From contig CAVUQS010000019.1 in the NCBI GenBank assembly GCA_963743705.1, positions 620,001 to 684,000 on the forward strand: a stretch of DNA of 64,000 nucleotides, written 5' to 3'. Shown here piece by piece: positions 1 to 9,197 of this stretch (within the stretch, counting starts at the first letter, position 1; every line of letters begins with the position of its first letter). A program made the translations under genes and the position numbers. The notes beneath the pieces were generated by a model, which searched no databases, was not told the origin of the DNA, and saw nothing but the letters and a program-made list of their open reading frames with translations. Source of the stretch: PALSA-243 sp963743705. Its GTDB lineage: Bacteria > Acidobacteriota > Terriglobia > Bryobacterales > Bryobacteraceae.

Positions 1-175
1 CGGATTCGGCCCCAAATGTATTCATTGCCAGGGCGCCGTTTCACGCATAGCCACGGAAAACCCTCAGGCACCCGCCGTCGCGTTGCGCCTGAACTACATG
101 GATTTCCGGTCGTTTCAAAATAACTTATACTCAGCGCCCGGTTCGCCGGCCCCGGCGCCGGTGTGGACAGCATAA
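1..175 (+). CDS. C-terminal end of an unidentified protein (partial)
   Basis: An open frame enters from the left edge (codons from base 2) and stops at TAA 173-175, giving the last 57 residues of a protein. The fragment contains a Cys-X2-Cys pair (KCIHC) near its start and ends in a Pro/Ala-rich tail. It lies 4 nt upstream of the next start codon on the same strand, so it is probably the preceding gene of the pilus operon. No family is recognisable from this fragment. The composition is coding-like but the call rests only on the open frame and the tight spacing. Confidence 0.45.
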   Translation, partial: GFGPKCIHCQGAVSRIATENPQAPAVALRLNYMDFRSFQNNLYSAPGSPAPAPVWTA

Positions 176-179
176 GAAC

Positions 180-1874
180 ATGGAAGCGCAAAATTCACGC
201 ATCGCGATTAGATTGCTGCCGTCGATGACGGATTTTGCCTTCTTAATGCCAATTATTTTTCTCTTCGGACGTATGGACGGCATGCAGAATCTATTGGGAG
301 ATGGCGACACCGGCTGGCACATCCGCACCGGCGAGTGGATTGCCGCCAACCACGTGGTTCCCGTGCGCGATCTGTTTTCATATTCCAAGCCAGAGGGCGT
401 TTGGTACGCATGGGAATGGGCATCCGATCTAATTCTCGCCTGGTTGAATACCCATGGCGGCCTGGCCATGGTCGCGCTGGGCGCGATTCTAATCATTTCT
501 ATTACGTTCACATTACTATTCCGCCTGGCTCGCCGACAATCTAATGCCATCGTGGCGATTGTTGTGACTATGGCCTCAGCGGCGGCATCCTCGATTCATT
601 GGCTGGCGCGCCCGCATTTGTTCACCATGCTGTTCCTGGTTTTGTTTTATTGCGCGCTCGAGCGGGTTCGTGCAGGCCAAACCAAATATCTTTGGTTTCT
701 GCCCCTCGGTACCGCGGTCTGGACGAACGTCCACGGCGGTTTCGTCGTGGGGATTGCGATTGTCGGCGCGTACGGGCTGGCGGAGTTGATGAAGATGGCG
801 CTCGCTCCCGACGCGGAGACGCGTTTGGAAGCGCGGCCGCGCGCCAAGCAATATTTCCTATGCATGCTGGCTTGCCTGGCGGCCAGCCTGATCAATCCGT
901 ACACCTATCGTCTGCACGTGCACGTGTTCCAGTACCTGCGCGATCCCTACGCGGCGGAACACATCATTGAATTTTTCTCTCTGAATTTCCATCATCCGAT
1001 GGCCATCTTCTTCGAGGCGCTGATGCTGTTGGGAGTCGCCGCGACGTTCTGGAGCTTCCGTAAGGGGACGTATGTCGAAGGCCTGTTGATTCTGGTGGCC
1101 GGGCACGGCGCTCTGCTGGCGGGCCGCAATATTCCGCTATATGCGATCATCGCCGCGCCGCCCATCGCCGCCATGCTGACGGAGTGGCTGGCCGCCGCGC
1201 CGGAATTTCAAGTGGCCGAGTGGCTGCGCGCCGCCGCGCGCAAGTTCAACGCGGTCGCCGCCGAAATCACGGAAACCGACGCCATCGGCCGGTGGCATAT
1301 CGTGAGCGCCCTGGGCGTTATGCTTGTCGCGTCGCTGCTGTTTGCGCCGCATCCGCCCAAGAAGTTCCGCCCCGAATTCGATCCCAAGTATTATCCGGCG
1401 GCCGCCGTCAACAAGATCTCGCGCGACATTTTAGGCAAGGGCTCCCCGGCGCACATCTTCACCTACGACCAATGGGGCGACTATCTCATCTACCGCCTCT
1501 ATCCGCGCACGCGCGTGTTCATCGACGGCCGCAGCGACTATTACGGCTCCGAGCTGGAGCTCAAAGTCGTCAACGCCATGAATGTGAAGTATGGCTGGGA
1601 AGATACCATGTCGCATTTTGGCGTCGACACCATTCTGCTTCCCCCGTCGGTGCCATTGACTGGCGCGCTGAAGATGTCCAGCCGCTGGCGCCTGATTTAC
1701 GACGACGGCGTCGCACTCGTTTTTCGGTCCGCCACTGCGCCGGCATTGCCGGCCGCGGACAAAGTTTTCGCGGTTCCTGCCATGGGCCGCGAAATAAGCC
1801 GTGATCGAGAGATCACGAAAACTCAAACTCAACCACGTGATCTAACGATCACTCTTACTCAATCCACGACTTAG
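180..1874 (+). CDS. Polytopic membrane protein, GT-C-like
   Basis: A 564-residue protein with about nine to ten hydrophobic segments between residues 15 and 390, then a soluble C-terminal part with the motif YDQWGDYLIYRLYP followed by FIDGRSDYY. The early motif GDGDTGWHIRTGEWI and the acidic residues in the first periplasmic loop resemble GT-C type glycosyltransferases of the dolichol-phosphate-mannose family; this type of protein is common in Acidobacteria, but no catalytic activity can be assigned. A second in-frame ATG at 225 also gives a plausible start because the first 15 residues are charged. The last 25 residues are Thr/Gln-rich and are encoded by DNA holding two hairpins. The stop codon overlaps the Shine-Dalgarno of the pilin gene, so it probably belongs to the Tad transcript. 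Confidence 0.6.
   Translation: MEAQNSRIAIRLLPSMTDFAFLMPIIFLFGRMDGMQNLLGDGDTGWHIRTGEWIAANHVVPVRDLFSYSKPEGVWYAWEWASDLILAWLNTHGGLAMVALGAILIISITFTLLFRLARRQSNAIVAIVVTMASAAASSIHWLARPHLFTMLFLVLFYCALERVRAGQTKYLWFLPLGTAVWTNVHGGFVVGIAIVGAYGLAELMKMALAPDAETRLEARPRAKQYFLCMLACLAASLINPYTYRLHVHVFQYLRDPYAAEHIIEFFSLNFHHPMAIFFEALMLLGVAATFWSFRKGTYVEGLLILVAGHGALLAGRNIPLYAIIAAPPIAAMLTEWLAAAPEFQVAEWLRAAARKFNAVAAEITETDAIGRWHIVSALGVMLVASLLFAPHPPKKFRPEFDPKYYPAAAVNKISRDILGKGSPAHIFTYDQWGDYLIYRLYPRTRVFIDGRSDYYGSELELKVVNAMNVKYGWEDTMSHFGVDTILLPPSVPLTGALKMSSRWRLIYDDGVALVFRSATAPALPAADKVFAVPAMGREISRDREITKTQTQPRDLTITLTQSTT
1801..1852 (+). promoter_or_regulatory. Two identical-stem hairpins upstream of the pilin gene
   Basis: Two 16-base perfect hairpins, GTGATCGAGAGATCAC (1801-1816) and GTGATCTAACGATCAC (1837-1852), have the same 6-bp stem GTGATC/GATCAC with different 4-base loops and are 20 bases apart. 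They lie in the last codons of the upstream membrane-protein gene, 38 bases before the pilin ATG. They could be a paired protein-binding site or an RNA processing or stabilising element that sets a high pilin mRNA level. No T-run follows, so simple termination is unlikely. Confidence 0.45.
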
Positions 1875-1889
1875 GAGCGAAATACCACA

Positions 1890-2069
1890 ATGACTTTTTT
1901 GCGTAACTTTTGGAATGACGAGCAGGGCCAGGATCTTATTGAATACACCCTGCTCATGGCGTTCGTAGCTCTGGCCTCGGCCGCGCTGTTCATCGGCGCC
2001 GGCAGCAGCATCAAGGGAATCTGGAGCCAGACCAACGGCCAGTTGACCACGGCCAACGCGAACAGCTAG
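1890..2069 (+). CDS. flp: Flp/Fap-type pilin subunit
   Basis: A 59-residue pre-pilin, the major subunit of the Tad/Flp pilus. The N-terminus is short and polar and contains the class-III processing site EQGQDLIEYTLL: cleavage by a TadV/CpaA prepilin peptidase would fall after the Gly, leaving Glu at +5 and Tyr at +6, the signature of Flp pilins. A single hydrophobic segment of about 20 residues (LLMAFVALASAALFIGAG) follows, then a short polar tail. Length matches the family (50-70 residues). The Shine-Dalgarno AGGAG (1873-1877) sits about 12 bases before the ATG. It is followed by CpaB and the rest of the assembly machinery on the same strand after a 200-base gap with strong hairpins. Confidence 0.93.
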   Translation: MTFLRNFWNDEQGQDLIEYTLLMAFVALASAALFIGAGSSIKGIWSQTNGQLTTANANS

Positions 2070-2079
2070 TAGTGATGAC

Positions 2080-2184
2080 GCGGAGCATAGTGGGTCATTT
2101 ATCGGAGGGGCCTGCTCTGCTCCGCATGACTGCAACGCGTTCCGCGGGCTGATTCGGGCCTGACGCCCGCAGCCGGCGGAACGC
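2080..2184 (+). terminator. Two strong stem-loops between flp and cpaB
   Basis: The flp-cpaB gap holds two inverted repeats. The first has 8-bp arms GCGGAGCA (2080-2087) and TGCTCCGC (2118-2125). The second has 9-bp arms GCGTTCCGC (2137-2145) and GCGGAACGC (2176-2184) with further pairing inside. Neither is followed by a clear T-run, so they are better read as attenuators or mRNA-end stabilisers that let the pilin be made in excess over the assembly proteins. This is inference from position and symmetry. Confidence 0.5.
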
Positions 2185-2271
2185 AAAACTTGGGCGCAAA
2201 AGCCGCCCATCGGAAGACGCCGTCGCAGAGAGCCGTCACTTGCAGCAGGTGGCGGGACGGGAAAGAAATCC

Positions 2272-3186
2272 ATGACCAAAAGGTTTGTTTGGGTACTCAT
2301 TTTCGCGTTCGTGGTGGCGTCGTTAGCCAGCCTGTTGCTTTACCGCTTCCTGGCCGCGTCCCGGCCGCAGGTTGCCAATGCCGCGCCCGCCACGGTGCGG
2401 CTCGCGTTGGCGGCTCGCGATCTCGACGTCGGCGTCGTTTTAAAGGAAGAAGACGTCAAAATCGTCGATTGGGCCGGCTCGGTTCCCGACGGAGCGTTTA
2501 ACCGCCCGCAGGATCTCATCGGCCGCGGCGTGGTATCGCACATCGTCGCCCGCGAGCCCATTATCGATTCGCGCCTCGCTGCCAAAGGATCCGGCGGCGG
2601 CCTGGCCTCGATGATTCCTCCCGGCATGCGCGCCACGGCGATTCGCGTCAACGACGTCGCCGGCGTGGCGGGCTTTGTGACCCCCGGCATGCGCGTGGAC
2701 GTTCTGATCTCCGGTTTGCCCAACAACAGCAGCAGCGCCAACCTCGGCACGCAGACCAAAACCATGCTGCAGAACCTCGAGGTCCTCTCCGCCGGACAAG
2801 ATTACAAGAAGGATTCGGAAGGCAAGCCGGTGGTGGTGCAGGTGGTCAACCTGCTGGTGACCCCCGAGCAGGCGGAAATGCTCAGCCTCGCTTCCACGCA
2901 GACCACCATCCAGCTCGTGTTGCGCAATCCTCTCGACCGCGATGTGTCCAAGACGCCCGGCACCGCGGTGGCTTTGCTGTTCAAGGGGGGCAACCTGCCG
3001 CTCGACCATGAACCTGCTCCTCCACGGGCGGAGCGCCCGGCGCCGCCTCCTATACGGAGAGCCGAAGCGCCCGTTAAGCGCGACCCGCCATTCATCATGC
3101 AAATCATTACCGGCACACACAAAGCGGACGTCACGTTCCATCCGGCCGAGTCCGAGGCCAAGAACAACAACCCGGAGGCCAAATAG
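2272..3186 (+). CDS. cpaB: Flp pilus assembly protein CpaB/RcpC
   Basis: A 304-residue periplasmic accessory protein of the Tad secretion system. It has an N-terminal membrane anchor (residues 5-25), a SAF domain at about 43-105 (RLALAARDLDVGVVLKEEDV through the GRGVV and REPI motifs), then the RcpC/CpaB domain (about 110-235) with IPPGMRATAIRV and the following G-x-V-x-PGMRVDVL motif. The C-terminal 60 residues are Pro-rich and charged, probably disordered. CpaB is thought to stabilise or gate the CpaC secretin, and here the gene abuts cpaC directly (next ATG follows the stop without a gap). GAAAGAAA before the ATG is a modest ribosome site. Confidence 0.92.
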   Translation: MTKRFVWVLIFAFVVASLASLLLYRFLAASRPQVANAAPATVRLALAARDLDVGVVLKEEDVKIVDWAGSVPDGAFNRPQDLIGRGVVSHIVAREPIIDSRLAAKGSGGGLASMIPPGMRATAIRVNDVAGVAGFVTPGMRVDVLISGLPNNSSSANLGTQTKTMLQNLEVLSAGQDYKKDSEGKPVVVQVVNLLVTPEQAEMLSLASTQTTIQLVLRNPLDRDVSKTPGTAVALLFKGGNLPLDHEPAPPRAERPAPPPIRRAEAPVKRDPPFIMQIITGTHKADVTFHPAESEAKNNNPEAK

Positions 3187-4725
3187 ATGCGTCCCCTGCT
3201 CGGATTACTGATCGTGGCCGGTACGGGTTCGTTCCTCACCGCGACCGTTCCCCAGGATGCGCCTGCCGCGCAGCAACCGCGCCGCCCCGGCGTCAATGAG
3301 AATCTGATCGTTACCGTCGGCATGTCGATGATCATCGACAGTCCCGTGCCCGTGGTGCGAATTTCCATCGCCAACAACGACCTGGCCGAAGCCGTGGCCG
3401 TATCGCCCAAGGAAATTCTGATCAACGGCAAGGCGGCCGGCGAGACCTCGCTGATCGTATGGCAGGAAGGCGGCGCGCGGCTGGTTTACGATCTCATGGT
3501 GCGCGTCAGCTCGCACAAACTGGACGTGGTGCGGCAGCAAATCGCGCGCGATTTTCCGGACGATGACATCAGCATCAACTTCGAAAACGATACGGCCTTC
3601 GTACGCGGCACGGTGAAAGACACGTTCGCCGCGGCCCGCATCATGGCGATGGTAGGGTCGCTCGGCAAAGCCGTCAACCTGCTACGCGTCAACATTCCGG
3701 CGGGCGAGCCGCAGATTCTGCTCAAGGTCCGTTTTGCGGACGTGGATCGCAGCTCCAGCAGCGATCTGGGCTTGAACCTGGCTTCGAATGCTTTCAATCA
3801 ATCCACCGGCATCAGCACCGGGCAATTTGGATCCACGGGACTCGATGGAAGCGGCAACTTCAGCTTGTCCGATGCTCTGAACGTTCTGCTCCTCCGCAGA
3901 GACATCAACCTCGGCGTCACCATCAAAGCCCTGCAAGCCAAGAACCTGCTGCAAATGCTGGCCGAACCCAACGTGATGGCCACCAGCGGCAAGGAAGCCA
4001 TGTTCCACGATGGCGGCGAAGTGCCGATCCCGATCTTGCAGAGCAGCCTGACGCCCGGCGCCGTGACCATCCAATACCGCCAATTCGGTATCCAGCTTCG
4101 TTTTCTCCCGGAAATTACGCCACGCGGCACCATTCGCCTGGAGGTCAACCCGGAAGTGAGTTCGGTGGACTTTTCCAACGCGGTCAGCGTGGCTGGCACG
4201 ACGGTGCCTGGCTTCACCTCGCGCAGCGTGCAGACGCAGGTCGAACTCGAAGCCGGCCAAAGCTTCGTGATCGCCGGCCTGCTGGATAACGAAACCACGG
4301 AAACCCTGAGCAAGATCCCCGGCCTTTCCAGTCTTCCCGTGCTGGGCGCGCTGTTCAAGAGCCGCACCCGCTCGAAGAACAATTCGGAGCTGTTGGTGAT
4401 CGTGACGCCCGAGATTGTGCGCCCCATTCCCGCCAACGTGAAGGTTCCGGAGTTGACCTACCGTCAGCCGTTCCTCGAACCCAATAGCGACATCCCCATG
4501 CGCCAGCCGGGTATGGATGTCACCGGACCGGTGCCGGCGCATCCGCCTGGGACCACGATGCCCCTGGAGCAATTGATCCAACAGCAGGAACGGTTGAAGA
4601 ACAATCCAGCGCCGCAGGCGCCCAACATGCAGCAAATGCCGGGCTCCGGACAAGGCGCCGCGCCACCCGGCATGGGCACGAGTTCGAGTTCCGGTTCCGG
4701 CTCAGCCGGAGGGATCAACAAGTAA
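3187..4725 (+). CDS. cpaC: Tad pilus secretin CpaC/RcpA
   Basis: A 512-residue outer-membrane secretin that forms the channel for the Flp pilus. A signal peptide covers about residues 1-22; an N-terminal pilus-assembly domain and a BON-like fold follow (about 35-165, including INFENDTAFVRGTV), then the secretin domain (about 225-425) with the conserved stretch LLQMLAEPNVMATSGKEA, the EVPIPI motif and ELLVIVTPEIVRPI near its end. The last 80 residues are rich in Pro, Gln, Met, Gly and Ser and are probably an extra, disordered tail. Gene order cpaB-cpaC-cpaE-cpaF is the standard one. Confidence 0.93.
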   Translation: MRPLLGLLIVAGTGSFLTATVPQDAPAAQQPRRPGVNENLIVTVGMSMIIDSPVPVVRISIANNDLAEAVAVSPKEILINGKAAGETSLIVWQEGGARLVYDLMVRVSSHKLDVVRQQIARDFPDDDISINFENDTAFVRGTVKDTFAAARIMAMVGSLGKAVNLLRVNIPAGEPQILLKVRFADVDRSSSSDLGLNLASNAFNQSTGISTGQFGSTGLDGSGNFSLSDALNVLLLRRDINLGVTIKALQAKNLLQMLAEPNVMATSGKEAMFHDGGEVPIPILQSSLTPGAVTIQYRQFGIQLRFLPEITPRGTIRLEVNPEVSSVDFSNAVSVAGTTVPGFTSRSVQTQVELEAGQSFVIAGLLDNETTETLSKIPGLSSLPVLGALFKSRTRSKNNSELLVIVTPEIVRPIPANVKVPELTYRQPFLEPNSDIPMRQPGMDVTGPVPAHPPGTTMPLEQLIQQQERLKNNPAPQAPNMQQMPGSGQGAAPPGMGTSSSSGSGSAGGINK

Positions 4726-5889
4726 ATGTACCCACTTACCATCGGTCTGGCCATCGAAAATCGCGAGTTGATGGAGCAGGCCCAGGCTGGCTTGTCGGAG
4801 CTGCCATTCCGGGTCATCGTGGAACACCACGATACGGGCGACATGAGCAACTTCTACGACCGCCTGGAGCGCATGCGGCCGGACGTCGTCTTGGTAGACA
4901 TCAGCACCTGGAAGGACCCCCTGGAAGCCCTGGTGGGCCACATCCGCACCGCCATCGGCGATCCGATGATTATCGCGCTGAATAACTCGGCGGAATCGGA
5001 CGCCATCCTGGCATCGATGCGGGCGGGAATCAACGAATATCTTCACCCTCCGCTCGAAGAGAACCTGCGCCGCGCGCTCGAAAAGCGCTCGGTGGAACGC
5101 AGCCGCCGCCGCGACGGCACCGCCAAGGGCACCGGCAAATCGTACGGCTTCGTATCGGCCAAAGGCGGATGCGGCGCTACTACCTTAATCTGTCACGTGG
5201 CCGCCGAACTGGGACGCTTGAGTCAGAAAGTGCTGCTGGCTGATCTCGATCTCGACGCCGGCATGATCGCATTCATCACCAAGACCAAAGCCACCTACTC
5301 GATTCTCGACGCCGTCAACAACATTCACCGGCTCGATCTGCACTACTGGAAGGCGCTGGTCTCGAACGGCATCCCCGGCGTGGAAATCGTCTCGGCCCCA
5401 CTCTCTCTCGCGTCCAAACAGCAGCCGAAAGACGAGCAGATCCGCAGCGTGATCGGCTTTGCGCGCCCCTACTACGATTGGACGCTCGTGGATCTCGGCC
5501 GCAGCCTTAGCCGCATCGCGATGGCGGCGCTCGAAGAGATCGATGAAGTCTGTATCGTCACCACGCTTGAGGTACCGGCGCTCCACCAGTCGAAGCAGGT
5601 GATCCAGACGTTGCTCGATAGCGGATACGGCAAGAGCCGCATCCGTCTGATCCTGAATCGCGCCCCCAAGCGCCTCGACATTACCCCGGGCGAGTTGGAA
5701 AAGATGCTGGGCCTTCCCATCTTCTGCATGATCCCCAACGACTACGCAGAGTTATACGAAGCCTATGCCGAAGGCCGCCTGTTGGGCAAGACATCCGAAC
5801 TCGGCAAGCAAATGGCGCGGCTGGCGGGCAAACTCGCCAGCATCGAAGAAGAAAAGACAACCAAGAAACGCTTCGCATTATTCGGATAA
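4726..5889 (+). CDS. cpaE: Tad pilus localisation ATPase CpaE/TadZ
   Basis: A 387-residue protein with an N-terminal receiver-like domain (about 1-125; PDVVLVDIS carries the Asp at the usual phospho-acceptor position) and a C-terminal MinD/ParA-type ATPase (about 140-370). The deviant Walker A is SAKGGCGATT with the signature Lys before the two Gly, and LLADLDLDAG is the following Walker A-prime/switch. CpaE/TadZ proteins place the pilus machine at the pole. The ATG directly follows the cpaC stop, and cpaF starts 3 bases after this gene, so translation is probably coupled. Confidence 0.9.
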   Translation: MYPLTIGLAIENRELMEQAQAGLSELPFRVIVEHHDTGDMSNFYDRLERMRPDVVLVDISTWKDPLEALVGHIRTAIGDPMIIALNNSAESDAILASMRAGINEYLHPPLEENLRRALEKRSVERSRRRDGTAKGTGKSYGFVSAKGGCGATTLICHVAAELGRLSQKVLLADLDLDAGMIAFITKTKATYSILDAVNNIHRLDLHYWKALVSNGIPGVEIVSAPLSLASKQQPKDEQIRSVIGFARPYYDWTLVDLGRSLSRIAMAALEEIDEVCIVTTLEVPALHQSKQVIQTLLDSGYGKSRIRLILNRAPKRLDITPGELEKMLGLPIFCMIPNDYAELYEAYAEGRLLGKTSELGKQMARLAGKLASIEEEKTTKKRFALFG

Positions 5890-5892
5890 AAA

Positions 5893-7257
5893 ATGGCAGC
5901 CCCTATACAAAGCATGCACGGACAGGGTGACAACCGGGAAACCGGTTGGGTCAGCCGTCTCTTCAACAACCGCGATGGCTACTCCGCCGAGTATCAGGAG
6001 CTGAAATTCACGCTCCATCGCAAACTCCTGGACCGCATCAACCTGGAAGCGCTTTCTTCCATGGCTGGCGAACGCGTGCGCGCCGAAATTCGCGCTGCCG
6101 TCGCTAAGTTGGTGGACGAAGAAAAAACTCCGCTGAGTCTGGTGGAAAAAGACCGCGTCATCGAAGAAATTCTCGATGAAGTATTCGGCCTCGGTCCCTT
6201 GGAACCCCTGCTCCAAGACCCGGCGATTTCGGATATTCTCGTCACCACCCCGCGCCTGGTCTACGTGGAAAAAGGCGGCAAGCTGTACCGCACGCCGGTC
6301 GAATTCAAAGACGACGCGCACCTGCTGCGCATCATCGAAAAAGTGGTCTCGCGCGTCGGCCGCCGCGTGGACGAATCGTCGCCGCTGGTGGACGCCCGCC
6401 TGCCCGATGGATCGCGCGTCAACGCCGCCATTCCGCCGGTTGCCGTGGATGGCCCGCTGCTTTCCATCCGCCGTTTCGGACGCCACGGCCTCAAAGGCGA
6501 AGACCTGGTCGCCAAGCTTGCGCTGACCGAAGGCATGCTCGATCTGCTCAAGGGGTGCGTGAAGGCGCGCTTGAACATCTTGATCTGCGGAGGAACCGGC
6601 TCCGGAAAAACCACGCTTCTCAACGCGCTCTCGTCCTACATTCCCGAAGACGAGCGTATCGTCACCATCGAGGATGCGGCCGAATTGAAATTGCAGCAGA
6701 CGCACGTGGCGCGCATGGAAACCCGGCCGCCCAACGTCGAAGGCGCGGGCGCCATCCACATCCGGCAACTTGTCATCAACGCTCTTCGTATGCGCCCCGA
6801 CCGCATCATCGTCGGCGAAGTCCGCGCCGACGAAGCGCTCGACATGTTACAGGCCATGAACACGGGTCACGATGGGTCGCTCACCACCATTCACGCCAAC
6901 ACGCCGCGCGACGGTCTGGGCCGCTTGGAAGTGATGGTCGGCATGGCCAACGCCAACATGGGCATCCGCTCCATCCGCCAGCAGGTGGCCTCAGCCGTAA
7001 ACCTCTTCGTCCAGGTGGCGCGTTTCAGCGACGGTAGCCGCCGCGTCACGCATATCACCGAAGTCGTCGGCATGGAAGGCGACATCATCACGTTGCAGGA
7101 CATATTCCTCTTCGAAAAGACCGGCATTCTGGAATCCGGCCGCGTGCTGGGCCGTTTCCGCGCCACTGGCGTCCGTCCGAAGTTTTACGACCGCCTCAAG
7201 GCCAGCGGAATCTCGCTCCCCACGCAGATGTTCCAGACGGTCGTGGAGATCAACTAG
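5893..7257 (+). CDS. cpaF: Tad pilus motor ATPase CpaF/TadA
   Basis: A 454-residue secretion ATPase of the type II/IV family that powers assembly of the Flp pilus. It has a helical N-terminal region (about 30-110), the N2 domain with DARLPDGSRVNA, Walker A GGTGSGKTT at about 233-241, the Asp box (TIEDAAELKLQ), Walker B (RPDRIIVGEVRADEA) and the His box (GHDGSLTTIHANTPRD). All motifs needed for hexameric ATPase function are present. It is followed without a gap by tadB. Confidence 0.95.
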   Translation: MAAPIQSMHGQGDNRETGWVSRLFNNRDGYSAEYQELKFTLHRKLLDRINLEALSSMAGERVRAEIRAAVAKLVDEEKTPLSLVEKDRVIEEILDEVFGLGPLEPLLQDPAISDILVTTPRLVYVEKGGKLYRTPVEFKDDAHLLRIIEKVVSRVGRRVDESSPLVDARLPDGSRVNAAIPPVAVDGPLLSIRRFGRHGLKGEDLVAKLALTEGMLDLLKGCVKARLNILICGGTGSGKTTLLNALSSYIPEDERIVTIEDAAELKLQQTHVARMETRPPNVEGAGAIHIRQLVINALRMRPDRIIVGEVRADEALDMLQAMNTGHDGSLTTIHANTPRDGLGRLEVMVGMANANMGIRSIRQQVASAVNLFVQVARFSDGSRRVTHITEVVGMEGDIITLQDIFLFEKTGILESGRVLGRFRATGVRPKFYDRLKASGISLPTQMFQTVVEIN

Positions 7258-8229
7258 ATGCAAGCTGCCGTAATCATTACGTTCGTCGTTCTTTTCGTAC
7301 TCGTGCTGCTTGCGGTGAGCGTCGGGACGAAGTTCGTAGATGCGCAGCGCAAGAAGCAAGTCGCCGGCATTCTACAGACAGCCTCCGGCGAGACCGTGGT
7401 CACGGTTACCAATCTACTCAAGGAACTGGAGCCCGAAAAAGGCAACGGCTTGCGCGCGATTATGGCGCGAGTCCAGTTCACCAAACACGCGCAGGAGCAA
7501 ATCCAGCAAGCGGGCATGAGCTGGTCCCCCACCCGCATGCTCTCGGCGATGGGATTGGCGGCCATTCCCGGATTGGGCCTCGGCGCCTTCATCCCTGTGC
7601 TGCTAAACGGACCGCTGACGGGTATCGTTTTGGCCTGCGCGTTTGCCACCACTCCCTATTTCTATGTGCGCCACAAGCGCAAGCAGCGTCTCGACAAAAT
7701 GGAGGAGCAGTTCCCGGAAGCGCTCGACTTTCTGGCGCGCTCCATGCGCGCCGGCCACGCCTTCTCCATCAGTCTCGAAATGATCGGGGAAGAAATGCCC
7801 GATCCCCTGGGCCAGGAATTTCGTACCTTATTCAACGAGCACAATCTGGGCGCGCCCCTTGACCTCGCGATGCGCAATTTCGCCGATCGCGTGCCGCTCC
7901 TCGACGTTCGCTTCTTCACCTCCTCCGTGCTGCTGCAAAAACAGACCGGCGGCAACCTGAGTGAAATTCTGGCGCGCCTCGCTTACGTGATTCGCGAGCG
8001 CTTCCGGCTGAAAGGCCAGGTAAAAGCGGCGAGCGCCCACGGGCGCATGACCGCGACCATCCTGACGCTCCTCCCCATCGGCACTATGTTGTGCTTGTTG
8101 GGGGTGGCGCCCGGCTACTTGCAGGGCATGGCGAGGGATTCGACGGGCAAGATGATGATCGGCTGCGCCATCTTCGCCCAGGTACTGGGCAATTTCTTCA
8201 TTAAGAAAATCATCAACATCAAGGTCTGA
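7258..8229 (+). CDS. tadB: Tad inner-membrane platform protein TadB
   Basis: A 323-residue GspF-like platform subunit. A hydrophobic segment lies at residues 1-22, two more at about 100-140, then a T2SSF domain (about 150-285) with EQFPEALDFLARSMRAGHAF and KQTGGNLSEILARLA, and two C-terminal membrane segments (about 265-315). It pairs with TadC to form the platform on which CpaF acts. It starts right at the cpaF stop and ends 2 bases before tadC. Confidence 0.93.
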   Translation: MQAAVIITFVVLFVLVLLAVSVGTKFVDAQRKKQVAGILQTASGETVVTVTNLLKELEPEKGNGLRAIMARVQFTKHAQEQIQQAGMSWSPTRMLSAMGLAAIPGLGLGAFIPVLLNGPLTGIVLACAFATTPYFYVRHKRKQRLDKMEEQFPEALDFLARSMRAGHAFSISLEMIGEEMPDPLGQEFRTLFNEHNLGAPLDLAMRNFADRVPLLDVRFFTSSVLLQKQTGGNLSEILARLAYVIRERFRLKGQVKAASAHGRMTATILTLLPIGTMLCLLGVAPGYLQGMARDSTGKMMIGCAIFAQVLGNFFIKKIINIKV

Positions 8230-8231
8230 CC

Positions 8232-9179
8232 ATGAATACTCCAGCATTCTTCGCCGTCTGCGCATTTTTGATGCTGATGATCGTCTGCACCTGGGCGGGC
8301 TACCGGTTTCTCTACAAGCCCGGACGCATCCTCAAGCAACTCGGAACCCCGGTAATCGCGGACGATAAGCGCCGCGCGGTGGAGCAAGGCGATGAACCGC
8401 AAGGCAGCACTATCGTCTCCGTGCTGCGCCAGATCGGCTCGCGCGTTCCCTCTTCCGACGTCGAAATGGCCAACTTGCGCGGCAGTCTTCAGCGCGCCGG
8501 CTATCGCTCGGAGCATGCCGCTCCGGTATTTTTCGGCCTGCGCATCGTCGGCGTCGTAGTCATGCTGATCGTCTGTTTGGCCGTGCAGCGGCAGATGCCG
8601 GAAAACCAGATGCTGAAGATCATGTTCATGCTCTCCGGCTGCATGGCCGGATGGGTCCTGCCGCGTTTCTTCCTGGAAAAGAAAGTCAAGAAACGTCAGG
8701 AAATCATGCGCCTTTCCCTGCCCGACGCGCTCGACATGCTGGTAGTTTCCGTCGAAGCCGGCCTTGGGCTCGATCAGGCGATTCAACACGTGGCGCGCGA
8801 GCTGGCGCTCACCCACCCGCAATTGAGCGAAGAGTTGCAGATGGTCACCCTCGAAATGCGCGCCGGTAAGCGCCGCGCCGAGGCCATGCGCAACTTCGCC
8901 GAGCGCACCGGCGAGCCCGAAATCAGCAAACTGGTGGCGATTCTGATTCAGAACGACCGCTTCGGCACCAGCATGGGCGAATCGTTGCGCAACCATTCCG
9001 ATTTCATGCGCACCCGCCGCAAGCAGGACGCGGAGGAGCGCGCGGGGAAGGTGGGCGTTAAACTCGTGTTCCCCATCTTCTTCTTCATCCTGCCGTCGAT
9101 GGTTATCGTCTCGGCTGGACCCGGACTTTTGCAAGTCTTCAAAGACCTGTTCCCGATGATGAAAAACATGAGCGGGTAG
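8232..9179 (+). CDS. tadC: Tad inner-membrane platform protein TadC
   Basis: A 315-residue GspF-type partner of TadB. It has a membrane segment at residues 5-22, a pair at about 95-145, the T2SSF domain with LSLPDALDMLVVSVEAGLGL and ILIQNDRFGTSMGESLRNHS, and a C-terminal hydrophobic hairpin (FPIFFFILPSMVIV). TadD, TadE, TadF, TadG and the prepilin peptidase that normally accompany these genes are not found downstream in this window; they may lie upstream of base 1 or elsewhere. Confidence 0.92.
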   Translation: MNTPAFFAVCAFLMLMIVCTWAGYRFLYKPGRILKQLGTPVIADDKRRAVEQGDEPQGSTIVSVLRQIGSRVPSSDVEMANLRGSLQRAGYRSEHAAPVFFGLRIVGVVVMLIVCLAVQRQMPENQMLKIMFMLSGCMAGWVLPRFFLEKKVKKRQEIMRLSLPDALDMLVVSVEAGLGLDQAIQHVARELALTHPQLSEELQMVTLEMRAGKRRAEAMRNFAERTGEPEISKLVAILIQNDRFGTSMGESLRNHSDFMRTRRKQDAEERAGKVGVKLVFPIFFFILPSMVIVSAGPGLLQVFKDLFPMMKNMSG

Positions 9180-9197
9180 TTGAGAAAGGAGACGATC

